DNA of 64,000 nucleotides from NCBI RefSeq assembly GCF_010669145.1, contig NZ_CP048635.1:930001-994000 (forward strand), given 5' to 3'. The translations under genes and the position numbers were made by a program. Within the stretch, counting starts at the first letter, position 1; each line of letters begins with the position of its first letter. The stretch comes from Rhizobium oryzihabitans (GTDB taxonomy: Bacteria > Pseudomonadota > Alphaproteobacteria > Rhizobiales > Rhizobiaceae). A model generated the notes under the pieces. It saw nothing but the letters and a program-made list of their open reading frames with translations. It was not told the DNA's origin and ran no database searches. Positions 41,811 through 51,410 of this stretch are shown one piece after another.

Positions 41811-42485
41811 TCAGATATCGACCACGAGGCCCTTGGCTTTCAGCACCGCCTCGAGCTTGCTGACCTCGATCACCGACTTGCCCTGCTTGTAGGCTTCGAT
41901 GTAACCGGCCTCGGCATCTTCGCGGGCCTGCGAAAGCTTTGCGGCTTCCTGTGCTTCCTCGCGTCTCACGACAACCAGCCCGTCGGCGTCACCGACGATG
42001 ATATCGCCCGGATTGATGATTTCGCCGCCAACGATGACCTGATCATTAACCGCGGCAATGGTTTCCTTGACAGTGCCCTTGATGCAGACACTGAGCGAGA
42101 AGACGGGGAAGCCGAGATCCCGCAGCTGCAGCGTGTCGCGCACGCCGGTGTCGGTCACCAGGCCGCCGATGCCTTTTGCGAGGCAGGCGTTGGCGAGAAC
42201 GTCGCCGAACGAACCGGCTTCTTCATATTCACCGGCGGAAACGACGATGATGTCGCCCGGCTTGGCGTAGTTGATGGCAAGCTGCAGCATGATGTTGTCG
42301 CGCGGCGCGCATTTGACCGTGAAAGCCGGGCCGCACAGCTTCATGCGATAATCGACGGGCTTCAGCCGCGAGGACAAAGCGCCGCGACGTCCCTGCGCCT
42401 CATGGATCGTGGCGGGAGAGAATTTGGCAAGAGCGTCGACATCCGCCTGGTCCGGACGCTGCGCGATATCTTTAATGTGGATCAT
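41811..42485 (-). CDS. RraA-like / hydroxy-acid aldolase family protein
   Basis: The 224-residue protein has the RraA/HMG-aldolase fold: SPATIHEAQGRRGAL, the GPAFTVKCAPRDN stretch, VVSAGEYEEAGSFGDVLANACLAKGIGGLVTDTGVRD with the metal-site Asp and Arg, and GDIIVGDADGLVVV. Members include 4-hydroxy-4-methyl-2-oxoglutarate and 4-carboxy-4-hydroxy-2-oxoadipate aldolases. A close paralogue lies at 51411 in the same leftward set. In this setting an aldolase or decarboxylase for a hydroxy-oxo acid is likelier than RNase control. Confidence 0.85.
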   Translation of the reverse strand: MIHIKDIAQRPDQADVDALAKFSPATIHEAQGRRGALSSRLKPVDYRMKLCGPAFTVKCAPRDNIMLQLAINYAKPGDIIVVSAGEYEEAGSFGDVLANACLAKGIGGLVTDTGVRDTLQLRDLGFPVFSLSVCIKGTVKETIAAVNDQVIVGGEIINPGDIIVGDADGLVVVRREEAQEAAKLSQAREDAEAGYIEAYKQGKSVIEVSKLEAVLKAKGLVVDI

Positions 42486-42507
42486 GAAAACCTCCCACGT
42501 TGAAACT

Positions 42508-42530
42508 GTCGGCGAGAACGTCTCGCCGAC
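42508..42530. promoter_or_regulatory. intercistronic hairpin between the binding-protein gene and rraA-like gene
   Basis: GTCGGCGAGA-ACG-TCTCGCCGAC is a perfect 10-bp stem with a 3-base loop and no T-run. Downstream of a periplasmic binding-protein gene such hairpins commonly protect the upstream mRNA and lower downstream expression. Confidence 0.6.
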
Positions 42531-42578
42531 CGATGATGGTTTGAATTGCTGGTATGATGGCCGAAGCTGAGCCGGGGC

Positions 42579-43415
42579 TCAGGGGATCGGATCGAACTTC
42601 AGTTCGGAAAGAGGCACGACCTTGTCGGTGCGTGTCATCTTGTATTCGGTGTTCGGGCCAAGCCACTTGTCCCAGATACGGTTGATTTCGCCATCCGCAT
42701 CGAGCTTGCGAAGGATTTCGTTGATCTTTGCGGTCAGCGCCGGATTGTCTTTGGCCATGCCGATGCCGATGGGCTGGAAGAGCATCGGCTCTTCGATCAT
42801 CCGCATCTGCTTGCCCTTGGTCTTGGATTCGTTGACGAACTTGGTCATCGTCATGGTGTTGCCAACGATGCCGCGCGCCTTGCCCTGCTGGACGGCGAGG
42901 TAAGCGGACGCCGTATCCTGGAATGTCAGCGGCTCGGACTTGTTGAGCTTGACGGACATTTCCGAAGTGGAACCCTTGCTGGACGCGATACGCTGGCCGA
43001 CGAAGTCGGACTTCTTGGTGCCGGGGTCGTCAACCGGAACAATCAGCATTTCCTTTGCCAGATAGTAGGGGTCGCTGAACTGGATCTGTTCAGCGCGGCT
43101 CTGGGTGTAGGCGAGATTGGCAACCGAGAGATCGACGCGGCCAAGCTTGACTTCGGGAACGCGCGCTTCAACGGAAACGGGCTTGATCTCGGCCTTGACG
43201 CCGAGTTCCTTGGCGATGGCGCCGCACAGATCGACGTCGAAGCCGGCCATTTCGCGCGTCTTCGGATCCGGCGAGGCAAAGGGCGGCACGTCTGCGAATG
43301 TCGCGCAGCGTAGCGTCTTGTTCGCAATGATCGTGTCGAGCTGGTCGGCCTTGGCCGGCAGGACCGCGGCGGAGGTCGCCAATGCGGCGGTAAGAGTGAT
43401 GGACTTCCAGTTCAT
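42579..43415 (-). CDS. ABC transporter substrate-binding protein (polar amino acid type)
   Basis: The 278-residue periplasmic protein has signal peptide MNWKSITLTAALATSAAVLPAKA. The mature part follows the family-3 solute-binding layout (LRCATFADVPPFASPDPKTR, GFDVDLCGAIAKELG, ANLAYTQSRAEQIQFSDPYY). It should bind an amino acid or small organic acid for the permeases and ATPase encoded immediately upstream in the leftward operon. Confidence 0.9.
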   Translation of the reverse strand: MNWKSITLTAALATSAAVLPAKADQLDTIIANKTLRCATFADVPPFASPDPKTREMAGFDVDLCGAIAKELGVKAEIKPVSVEARVPEVKLGRVDLSVANLAYTQSRAEQIQFSDPYYLAKEMLIVPVDDPGTKKSDFVGQRIASSKGSTSEMSVKLNKSEPLTFQDTASAYLAVQQGKARGIVGNTMTMTKFVNESKTKGKQMRMIEEPMLFQPIGIGMAKDNPALTAKINEILRKLDADGEINRIWDKWLGPNTEYKMTRTDKVVPLSELKFDPIP

Positions 43416-43448
43416 TTCAGTTCTCCCTGTTATTATAGAGGATAGGTC

Positions 43449-44216
43449 CTAGTGTCTCAGATCGGCGAGGAACCGCTGGGCACGGGGATGTTGCGGATTT
43501 TTGAAAAACTCTTCGGGTTTCGCCGTTTCGAGGATGCGGCCGGCATCGATGAACCAGATGCGGTCGGCCACTTCACGGGCAAAGCCCATTTCATGTGTCA
43601 CGCAGAGCATGGTCATGCCTTCGGCAGCAAGGCTCTTCATGACGGCGAGCACCTCTCCGACCATTTCCGGGTCGAGAGCGGAGGTCGGTTCATCGAACAG
43701 CATGACCGGCGGCTCCATGGCAAGCGCTCGCGCAATGGCAACGCGCTGCTGCTGGCCGCCGGAAAGCTGGGCGGGATAGGAGCTGGCCTTGTCGGCAAGT
43801 CCGACACGATCGAGAAGCTTCAACGCCTTTTCATGTGCGACCGCCGGGGAAACACCCTTCACCCGGATCGGCGACATCGAGACATTCTCCACCACCGAAA
43901 GGTGCGGGAAGAGGTTGAAACTCTGGAAGACGAAACCCACCCGGCTGCGCAGCGCGTTCAGTTCCCTGGCGCGCATCTGGGCATGGATGTTCTTGCCATC
44001 CAGCATGATCGAACCACTACTGATCTCTTCCAGCCGGTTGATCGTGCGGATGAGGGTGGACTTGCCGGAACCCGATGGCCCGCAGATGACCACGACTTCG
44101 CCACGGGTGACGTTTTCGTTGACATCCTTGAGCACCTGATAATCGCCATAGCTTTTGCAGACCTGCGAAAGCGTGATGGTGTAGGCGTCCTGAGTGGCGG
44201 AAACTGACGCGGTCAT
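43449..44216 (-). CDS. ABC transporter ATP-binding protein (polar amino acid type)
   Basis: The 255-residue ATPase has Walker [11 protein letters not shown]-loop [12 protein letters not shown], signature LSGGQQQR, Walker [15 protein letters not shown] and switch His in VTHEMGF. It is a GlnQ-type subunit that powers the neighbouring permeases. It overlaps the upstream permease gene by 4 bases and precedes the binding-protein gene. Confidence 0.93.
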   Translation of the reverse strand: MTASVSATQDAYTITLSQVCKSYGDYQVLKDVNENVTRGEVVVICGPSGSGKSTLIRTINRLEEISSGSIMLDGKNIHAQMRARELNALRSRVGFVFQSFNLFPHLSVVENVSMSPIRVKGVSPAVAHEKALKLLDRVGLADKASSYPAQLSGGQQQRVAIARALAMEPPVMLFDEPTSALDPEMVGEVLAVMKSLAAEGMTMLCVTHEMGFAREVADRIWFIDAGRILETAKPEEFFKNPQHPRAQRFLADLRH

Positions 44217-44973
44217 AGCTGCTCCGTAACAATATTGGCGGGGGCCGGTGCCGTGTCGGCGGCGAGCTTGCCGCGCGGACCGGCCCGCCGGCGGGCGATA
44301 CGCCGCTCGAGACGATTGGCGACATGGGTCAGCGACCAGCAGATGATGTAATAAACAAGCGCCAGAATGAGGAAGACCTGGAAGGGCTGGGTCAGGAGCT
44401 GGTTGTTCACCTGGTTTGCCGCAAATGTCAGGTCCGGCACATTGATGACGTAGCCGAGGGTCGTGTCCTTGATGGTGGACACGAAGGTCGAGATCAGGCT
44501 CGGGATCATATTATAAAGCGCCTGCGGCAGGATGATATAGCGCATCGCGCTGAAATATCCGTGCCCCAGTGCACGCGCCGCATCCATCTGCCCCGCCCCA
44601 GCGATACGATGCCGGCGCGGACGACCTCACTCATGAAGGCGCCCTGATAGACGACGAGCGTTGCCAGCATGGTGACGAAGCTCGGCACATCGGCCCCGGT
44701 CCAGAGCGGAACGAGAAAGTAGCTCCAGAGAATGAGCATCAGCAGCGGCACGCCACGCGTAAAATAAACCACGGCAGTGACCGGCCAGCGCAGCAGCCGC
44801 CATTTGGACAGCCGCGCAAGCGCCATCAGAATGCTGACGGGAAAGGCAAGCGCGATGCTGAGCGCCGAAAGGATGAGCGTGTTGGCAAGGCCGCCGAGCG
44901 GCCCGTTGGGATATTGGCCGATCAAGAGGAGCAGCCAGTAGTCCTGGATGATTGCGATCATGTCGTGGATCAT
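44213..44973 (-). pseudogene. ABC transporter permease, disrupted by a one-base frameshift
   Basis: The first part (from ATG 44973) reads as a HisM/GlnP-type permease up to VVRAGIVSLGRG. The second part continues in another frame with QMDAARALGHGYFSAMRYIILPQAL, the EAA loop, through to 44213. Restoring one base at about 44590, where the minus strand reads GGGGCGGGGCAG, gives a normal 253-residue permease. It is the second permease of the ABC system. Either an assembly error or a recent inactivating deletion explains it. Confidence 0.85.
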
Positions 44974-45677
44974 GCCCGGGCCCTCCGCAGAGGGTCGGCA
45001 CGCATGGAGATATAGGCTCCGAGACCCATGATCAGCAGCGAGAAGAACAGGTAAAGCACGGTGGCGACCAGATAGACCTCAAACGTCCGGAAACTCAGAT
45101 TTTCGACTTCCTTGACGGCATGGGTAAGCTCGGGCGCACCAATCAGAACGCCGAGACTGCTGTTCTTGAACAGCGAGGTGCTGTGATTGATCAGCGGTGG
45201 CAGTGCATTGCGAACGCCCTGCGGCATGATGACGAAACGCATCGCCGAGACATAGCTGTGACCAAGCGCGCGTGCCGCTTCCATCTGGCCGGGATTGATG
45301 GAACGCACGCCCGAGCGCAGATCCTCGCTGAAATAGGCCGCCTGACAGAGGCCAAGGCCGATGATGGCGAAGATCGATTCCGCGTTGTGGCTCGACAGCC
45401 AGTTCCCCAGTCCGCTTGGCAGCAGCGTGAAGATACCGAAATACCAGAGCATGAGCTGCACGAGTGTCGGAACGTTGCGGTGATAGGAAACATAGGCCGC
45501 CACAAGCGGATCGCCGAACCGGAAGGGTGACAGGCGAATGGCAAGCAGAACGACCGCCAGTGACATGGCGAGTAGCCAGGAGCCGGCATAGATGATGAAC
45601 GTCATCTGGATGCCATGCAAAAGCATCGAGACGTAGTCCGCATTGCTCAGAATTGCCCAGAGGTCGAAACCGCTCAC
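44970..45677 (-). CDS. ABC transporter permease (polar amino acid type)
   Basis: The 235-residue inner-membrane protein has about five spans and the conserved EAA-type loop QMEAARALGHSYVSAMRFVIMPQG that contacts the ATPase. It overlaps the SDR gene upstream and the second permease downstream by 4 bases each. It forms the heterodimeric channel with the neighbouring permease for an amino acid or small acid. Confidence 0.92.
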   Translation of the reverse strand: MSGFDLWAILSNADYVSMLLHGIQMTFIIYAGSWLLAMSLAVVLLAIRLSPFRFGDPLVAAYVSYHRNVPTLVQLMLWYFGIFTLLPSGLGNWLSSHNAESIFAIIGLGLCQAAYFSEDLRSGVRSINPGQMEAARALGHSYVSAMRFVIMPQGVRNALPPLINHSTSLFKNSSLGVLIGAPELTHAVKEVENLSFRTFEVYLVATVLYLFFSLLIMGLGAYISMRADPLRRARA

Positions 45678-46462
45678 GCGACTTTACCTCCAGAGCCGCC
45701 CGTCGCTGCCGGATATCCCACAGTCTGGGGCTTGGCTGTCTGCAGCCCGCCCATGACCTGCAGCGTCGGGGTAATTTCCATATGGCCGATATTCATGGAA
45801 ACGGGTGCGGCGATGGCGAATGCGATCGCATCGGCGATATCGGACGCCTGCGGCAGTTCGAAACCATCGATGAAACGCTCGCGAATGCTCGGATCGTCGC
45901 CATGAACATGATTGAAGATGTCGGTTGCAACACGGCCGGGGCAGATTTCCGTCACCCGCACGCGCCTGCCGAAAGCATCGAGACGCAACTGGTTGGACAA
46001 CATCGCCACGCCCGCCTTGCTGGCGTGATAGGTCGAGTTGCCGCCGAAATTATAATTGCCGGCGATGGATGAGATGTTAATGACATGGCCGCGATCGCGC
46101 GCCACCATGCCAGGCACCACCATGCGGCACAGATGAAGGACGGCGCGGAGGTTGACGTCGATCAGAAGATCGATATCGCCCTCATCCGCTTCCAGAAACT
46201 TTTTCGGGCGGTCGACGCCGGCATTGTTCACGAGGACATCGAATGCGACTTCGCTGGTGAGTTTTGCAAGCGCCGGCCGATCCGTCACATCTATGGTATG
46301 GACGAAGCAGCCCGTGCGCTTCGCCAGCTGGTTGAGAGCGTCAGCGCTTCTGGCAACCGCATGGACTTCCAGCCCCTCGCGGCAAAGCCGCTCAACAACG
46401 GCTGCGCCAATTCCGGAAGATGCGCCGGTAACGAGTGCGGTCTTGTAGTCTGAGAATGGCAT
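45674..46462 (-). CDS. SDR family oxidoreductase
   Basis: The 262-residue classical short-chain dehydrogenase has cofactor loop TGASSGIG at 14-21, NNAG, active-site Ser in NISSIAG and YHASK, with C-terminal PGRVATDI. The likely substrate is a hydroxy acid or sugar acid, from the operon. It heads the group of genes that includes the ABC transporter. A 180-base gap upstream probably contains a promoter. Confidence 0.9.
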   Translation of the reverse strand: MPFSDYKTALVTGASSGIGAAVVERLCREGLEVHAVARSADALNQLAKRTGCFVHTIDVTDRPALAKLTSEVAFDVLVNNAGVDRPKKFLEADEGDIDLLIDVNLRAVLHLCRMVVPGMVARDRGHVINISSIAGNYNFGGNSTYHASKAGVAMLSNQLRLDAFGRRVRVTEICPGRVATDIFNHVHGDDPSIRERFIDGFELPQASDIADAIAFAIAAPVSMNIGHMEITPTLQVMGGLQTAKPQTVGYPAATGGSGGKVA

Positions 46463-46491
46463 GTTTGTCCCCTATCGTTGACCAAACATTA

Positions 46492-46504
46492 GTGAAGCTT
46501 TCAC
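46492..46504. promoter_or_regulatory. short palindrome upstream of the SDR-ABC operon
   Basis: GTGAA-GCT-TTCAC lies 30 bases upstream of the SDR start at 46462 in the 182-base gap before the previous gene's end. It could be an operator for this sub-operon; 5-bp arms make the call weak. Confidence 0.3.
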
Positions 46505-46644
46505 CGCTTGCCTAAGACCGATTTTTTTTGGAGTAATAAGCAACTTGTATGGATGAGTGAGACAACATCGCTTTCGCCGATGCGACAGCCCAGCCTCTGG
46601 AGATACGCGCCTCGCGCGCGAACCCCACGGTCTAGGAGAACCTT

Positions 46645-47580
46645 CTAGACAACCGGCGTCGGCAAGTCATTCCCCGCAAAATGCGCATCCAGATTGGCAA
46701 GAACCAAAGCACCCATTTGAAGCCGCGTCTCATGGGTCGCGGCACCGATATGGGGAGCCAACACGACATTGCGCATACCGATCAGTTCCTCGGGAACATG
46801 GGGTTCGTTCTCAAACACATCGAGTGCCGCGCCCTTCAGCCCCCCGGATGACAGAATATCCACCAGCGCCTTTTCATCCACGAGGGAGCCTCTGGCGATA
46901 TTGACGAGAACCCCGTCGGGGCCAAGAGCTTCCAGCACCTCGCGGTTGATCGCGTGTTTCGTCTCTGGCGTTGCCGCCGCCGCAACGATCAGGACATCGC
47001 AGGCACTGGCGAGCAAAACCGGCGTCGGATGATAGTCATAGGCCACGTCCCGTTTTTGCCGGCTGAAATAGGAGATTTCCGCATTGAAGGCTTCCAGCCG
47101 TGTGGCGATGGCGCGGCCTATGCGGCCAAGGCCATAAATGCCGTAGCGCCGCCGCGACGCCTTGTTGCCGAGCGGCAGCTCCCCTTTTTTCCACTCTCCG
47201 GAGCGGACATGGTGATCGGCGCGCACAAGCTGGCGCAGCAGCATGATGGAGAGGCCGATGGCCAAATCGGCCACGTCTTCCGTCAGCACATCCGGCGTGT
47301 TGGTTACCCTGAAACCGCGCGCCCGGGCCTGATCAAGATCGACCTTGTCGAAACCGACACCGTTGATGGCGACGATTTCGAGAGCGGGGAGACAGGCGGC
47401 AAGCTCGGGGTCGACGCCGATATGGCCGCCGGTGACCACAGCCTTTATCGAAGCCGCCTCTGCCTGCAGAAACGCCTGCTTGTCGGATATTTCATGCCAG
47501 CGGTGGACCCGGAAGCGTTTTTGCAGCTCGGCCTCGATCTGCGGCTGAAGAGGGTAGGTTTGCAGAAGATCAGGCTTCAT
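46645..47580 (-). CDS. 2-hydroxyacid dehydrogenase
   Basis: The 311-residue D-2-hydroxyacid dehydrogenase has VAINGVGFDKVDL, the Rossmann motif GIYGLGRIG (about 146-154), catalytic Arg in VNIARGSLVDE, Glu in DVFENEPHVPEEL and His in LAPHIGAATHET. It belongs to the glyoxylate/hydroxypyruvate reductase-like branch. It lies 10 bases after the second SDR gene in the same leftward operon, fitting a pathway of hydroxy- and oxo-acid interconversion. Confidence 0.9.
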   Translation of the reverse strand: MKPDLLQTYPLQPQIEAELQKRFRVHRWHEISDKQAFLQAEAASIKAVVTGGHIGVDPELAACLPALEIVAINGVGFDKVDLDQARARGFRVTNTPDVLTEDVADLAIGLSIMLLRQLVRADHHVRSGEWKKGELPLGNKASRRRYGIYGLGRIGRAIATRLEAFNAEISYFSRQKRDVAYDYHPTPVLLASACDVLIVAAAATPETKHAINREVLEALGPDGVLVNIARGSLVDEKALVDILSSGGLKGAALDVFENEPHVPEELIGMRNVVLAPHIGAATHETRLQMGALVLANLDAHFAGNDLPTPVV

Positions 47581-47589
47581 GCGCGCTCC

Positions 47590-48345
47590 TCACCCGCGGC
47601 CGACGAATGGCATGCCGCTCGCCATCACGGTCATGGTCAGCACGTTTGCTTCAAGCGGCAGCGACGCCATGTGCAGCACAGCCTTTGCAACGATGCTCGC
47701 ATCAATGGTCGGCTCGACAGCGGTGCTGCCATCGGCCTGCAGCACACCTGTTGCCATGGCGCGCGTCATTTCCGTGCTGGCATTGCCGATATCGATCTGA
47801 CCGCAGGCGATGTTGAACGCCCGTCCATCGAGCGCGGCGGACTTGGTAAGTCCGGTGATCGCGTGTTTGGTCGCCGTGTAAGGCGCTGAACGCGGCCGCG
47901 GGGTGGTGGCGGAAATCGAACCGTTGTTGATGATGCGCCCGCCCTGCGGAACCTGCGCCTTCATCTGTCGAAACGCCGCCTGGGTGCAGAGAAAGGCGCC
48001 GGTGAGATTGACCCCCACCACGGCGTTCCAGGTTTCGAATGGTACATCCTCGATATGGACCGCCGGCGCCGACATGCCGGCATTGTTGACCAGAAGGTCC
48101 AGACGGCCAAAACGCTCGTTGACTTCCGTAAAGAGCCGTTCCACGTCGGCGGGAACGGAAATATCGGCCGCCACGACCAGAAGGCGGTCGCTGTAGTCGC
48201 TCCATTCGGCAGAGGCGGCTTCGAGAACCTCCCGCCGCCGCCCTGTTATCGCAACGCTGTAACCATCCTCCAGCAGAGCTGCGGCAATCGCCTTGCCGAC
48301 GCCTGTTCCTCCGCCCGTGACGAGCGCGATCTTTCCTTTACTCAT
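47590..48345 (-). CDS. SDR family oxidoreductase
   Basis: The 251-residue protein has TGGGTGVG at 10-17, NNAG, the active-site Ser in [10 protein letters not shown] and YTATK. GGAAGGAGAAACGGC precedes the start. Its ATG overlaps the denD stop (ATGA), which indicates coupling with denD. It probably oxidises a hydroxy-acid intermediate of the denD pathway. Confidence 0.9.
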   Translation of the reverse strand: MSKGKIALVTGGGTGVGKAIAAALLEDGYSVAITGRRREVLEAASAEWSDYSDRLLVVAADISVPADVERLFTEVNERFGRLDLLVNNAGMSAPAVHIEDVPFETWNAVVGVNLTGAFLCTQAAFRQMKAQVPQGGRIINNGSISATTPRPRSAPYTATKHAITGLTKSAALDGRAFNIACGQIDIGNASTEMTRAMATGVLQADGSTAVEPTIDASIVAKAVLHMASLPLEANVLTMTVMASGMPFVGRG

Positions 48346-49327
48346 GCCGTTTCTCCTTCCAGCTCGTCTTCGACATGCGCCTGAATGATATCGGCGAAGG
48401 ATGTTTCCGCGCGAAAGCCGAGCGAAAGTGCCAGTTGCGGATCGTAATCCTCAGCCCAGCCGTCGACGATCCGGATGATCCGCTCGTCGGGAACACGCTT
48501 GATAAGAGAAACCGCCTTTTCCCCGGCAAAGACGCGCAGCGCCTCGATCTCGTCTGCAACCGTGGCCGAAAGCCCCGGCATGATGAGATTGCGGCGAACG
48601 CCAAGCCCGAAAGATCGATGGTTGCCGCGCGCAGCAGGAAGGAGACGGCAGAACGCGGGCTGGCGAACCAGTGCCGCACGGTATCGGCAACGGGCAGCAC
48701 CGCTTCCTGCCCGACCAGCGGTTCGCGCAGAATATTGGAGAAGAAACCGGAAGCGGCCGCATTCGGCTTACCGGGACGAATGCAGATGGTTGGCAGGCGG
48801 ATGCTGACGCCATCGAAGAAACCGCGGCGGCTATAGTCCGAAAGCAGCAGTTCGACGATCGCCTTCTGCGTGCCGTAACTTGTCAGCGGCGCCGTCAGGA
48901 ATTCGTCGCCGATCACCTTGGGGAAAGGCGATCCGAAGACGGCCAGCGACGAGCAGAAGACCACCCGGGGCCGGTATCCATCCTTCTGGTGTTTGAGCCT
49001 GATAGCTTCGAACAGTGAACGCCCGCCATCGAGATTGATGCGATAGCCTTTCTCGAAATCGGCCTCCGCCTCGCCCGAAACCACGGCGGCGAGGTTGAAG
49101 ATCACATCCGGCCGTTTTGCGACCAGCTTTTCGGCCACGCCGGTATTCGACAGATCGCTGCGCTCGATCGTCACCTTGCCGCCGAACCCCTTCGGCACTG
49201 CCGGCTCGAAAACATCCGTCAGCGTCATTTCGGTGATCTTCACACCGCCAAGCGCGCCATCCGAAGCAAGGTGCTGCGTCAATTTTCGGCCGATCATTCC
49301 GGCCGCGCCGATTATCAGGATATGCAT
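48342..49327 (-). pseudogene. denD: D-erythronate dehydrogenase, disrupted by a one-base frameshift
   Basis: The N-terminal 240 residues match an NAD-dependent epimerase/dehydratase-like DenD (IIGAAGMIGRKLTQHL, FCSSLAVFG, the SYGTQKA Tyr-Lys pair). The remaining part, MPGLSATVADEIEALRVFAG and on, is in another frame. Restoring one G at about 48605, where the minus strand reads TTGGCG, gives 328 residues. DenD oxidises D-erythronate to 2-oxo-erythronate, which assigns this operon to four-carbon acid sugar catabolism. Either an assembly error or decay. Confidence 0.85.
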
Positions 49328-49371
49328 GATTTCACCTTTGATTGACCGGCGGGGCCGGCTCGATTGAGTTT

Positions 49372-50882
49372 TCAGTCATCGTCGCCCTGAAAAACGACCT
49401 CGCGGCGACGCATGATCGCCGGCATCGCCATCATGATCACGACGATGGCGGACAAAGCGAGCAAGGTGGCGCTGATCGGATGGGTGACGAATGTCGAGAA
49501 GCTACCCTGCGAGATCAGCAGTCCAAGGCGCATATTCTGCTCCAGAAGCGGACCGAGCACGAAGCCAAGCACCAGCGGTGCCGGCTCGCAGCCGATCTTG
49601 CGCAGAAAGAAGCCGACAATGCCGAACACCGCACAGAACAGAACATCGACGACGCTGTAGGACAGGCCAAAGGCGCCGATTGCGCAGAACATCAGAATGG
49701 CCGGGCACAGGAAGCGGTAGGGAATACCGAGAAGGCGAACCCAGATGCCGATCAGCGGCAGGTTCAGCACAAGGAGCAGAAGATTGCCGACCCACATGCT
49801 GGCGATCAGACCCCAGAAAAGATCGGGCCGCGACTGCATGACTTCGGGTCCCGGCGTGATGCCCTGGATCATCATCGCACCGACCATCAGCGCCATCAGG
49901 CCGTTGGCGGGAATGCCAAGGGTTAAAAGCGGGATGAAGGAGGTTTGAGCACCGGCATTATTGGCGCTTTCCGGCCCTGCCAGCCCTTCGATCGCGCCCT
50001 TGCCGAAACGGGACGGATCCTTGGCGATCTTGCGTTCCAATGCGTAACTCGCGAAAGAACTCATGATGGCGCCGCCGCCGGGCAAAACGCCAAGGAAAGA
50101 GCCGAGCGCCGTGCCGCGCAGGACGGCCGGAAAGGCCTGCCTGAAATCCTCTCTCGTCGGCATCAGCGATCCGGTCTTTACCGCCCCGAATCCCGCTCCA
50201 CGCCTTGCTGCAGGTTGAAGAGGATTTCACTCACGCCGAGGAGACCGATGGCAAGGACGACGAAATCGATACCGTCGAACAGTTCGGCCATGCCGAAGGT
50301 GAAACGCTGCTCACCCGATGTCGGGTCGATGCCGACCAGACTTAAACCGATACCGAAGGCAACCATGCCGACCGCCTTGACCGGCGATCCGCTGGACAGG
50401 AAGACGGCAAACAGAAGGCCGAAGATCACCAGACTGAAATAATCGGCCGGTCCAAAGGCGAGCGCGACCGCGGAAAGCGGCTTTGCGACGACGACGATCA
50501 GAACGGTCGCCACCGTACCGGCAAAGAATGATCCAAGCGCCGCCGTGGCCAGCGCCACGCCCGCCCTGCCCTGCCGGGCCATGGCATATCCATCGATGCA
50601 GGTGACGACGGACGAGGATTCGCCCGGCAGATTGACGAGGATCGCCGTCGTCGAGCCGCCATATTGCGCGCCGTAGAAAATGCCCGCGAGCATGATCAGC
50701 GCTGCCGTGTCCGGCATCGTGTAGGTGATGGGCAAAAGCAGTGCGACGGTCGCGGAGGGACCGATGCCCGGCAGGATGCCGATCATCGTGCCGAGCGTAA
50801 CGCCCAGCAGGCAGTAGAAAAGGTTGACCGGCGTGACAGCGACACCGAAACCGAGAACGATATTGGCAAGAAGATCGGTCAT
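49372..50882 (-). pseudogene. tctA: tripartite tricarboxylate transporter TctA, disrupted by a one-base frameshift
   Basis: The large membrane subunit is split into 234 residues (from ATG 50882: GIGPSATVALLLP, GIFYGAQYGGSTTAILVNLPGE) and 263 residues ending at 49372 (GVLPGGGAIMSSFASYALE, LLTLGIPANGLMALMVG). Restoring one G at about 50188, where the minus strand reads GGGGCGG, joins them into a 503-residue TctA of normal length. It is the ion-driven permease of the TTT system with tctB and tctC just upstream. Confidence 0.88.
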
Positions 50883-51337
50883 GGCAGCAGGGCAATCCTC
50901 TGTCCGAGGCCCACAACAAAAATGAGGATGCAGGCAATGATGAGCACCGCGGAAAGCAGAAGGACCTCAACCGGGCGAATTCTTCCGTAAGCGATGCAGG
51001 CGAGCACGATCAGCACGAAGGCGGCGGCAACGAAGCCCAATGGCTCGATAAGCAGCGCAAAGCCGACAATTCCGGCGACAGCCAGGAACGGGCGAAGTTT
51101 CGGCGCCTCCCACACCTCGGACCGGGTCTTGCCCAGCAGATCCTGCAAAATCAGCGCCATGCCGAGCGCGAACATCAATACCGCGATGACCGTCGGCATA
51201 TAGCCGGGTCCGGGCTGGAAATTGGTGCCCATGCTCAGCGGCCGCGCGCCGTAATAGAGCCCGGCGGCAACGACCAGGAAAAAGGCTCCGGACAGAATAT
51301 TCGCCGTCAGTTTCGAGCCGGTCTTATGTTCGGCCAT
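50879..51337 (-). CDS. tctB: tripartite tricarboxylate transporter small membrane subunit TctB
   Basis: The 152-residue protein has four hydrophobic segments (ILSGAFFLVVAAGLYYGA, MPTVIAVLMFALGMALIL, AGIVGFALLIEPLGFVAAAFVLIVL and VLLLSAVLIIACILIFVVG), the TctB layout. It overlaps tctA by 4 bases and starts after GGGAGGAGAAAATC. It is the small integral subunit of the TTT transporter. Confidence 0.88.
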   Translation of the reverse strand: MAEHKTGSKLTANILSGAFFLVVAAGLYYGARPLSMGTNFQPGPGYMPTVIAVLMFALGMALILQDLLGKTRSEVWEAPKLRPFLAVAGIVGFALLIEPLGFVAAAFVLIVLACIAYGRIRPVEVLLLSAVLIIACILIFVVGLGQRIALLP

Positions 51338-51360
51338 GATTTTCTCCTCCCCTCATTGAG

Positions 51361-51392
51361 GAATACGCCGTGCCTTGCGACACGGCGTATTC
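51361..51392. promoter_or_regulatory. intercistronic hairpin between rraA-like gene and tctB
   Basis: GAATACGCCGTG and CACGGCGTATTC form a perfect 12-bp stem with an 8-base loop and no T-run, in the 73-base gap. It may stabilise upstream mRNA or set different expression levels within the operon. Confidence 0.55.
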
Positions 51393-51410
51393 AAACGTCA
51401 GCCAGTCGGA

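Noticed and set aside
46557..46904. rightward 115-codon open frame over the end of the 2-hydroxyacid dehydrogenase gene
   Set aside because: Mostly antisense to a well-supported gene and of improbable composition.
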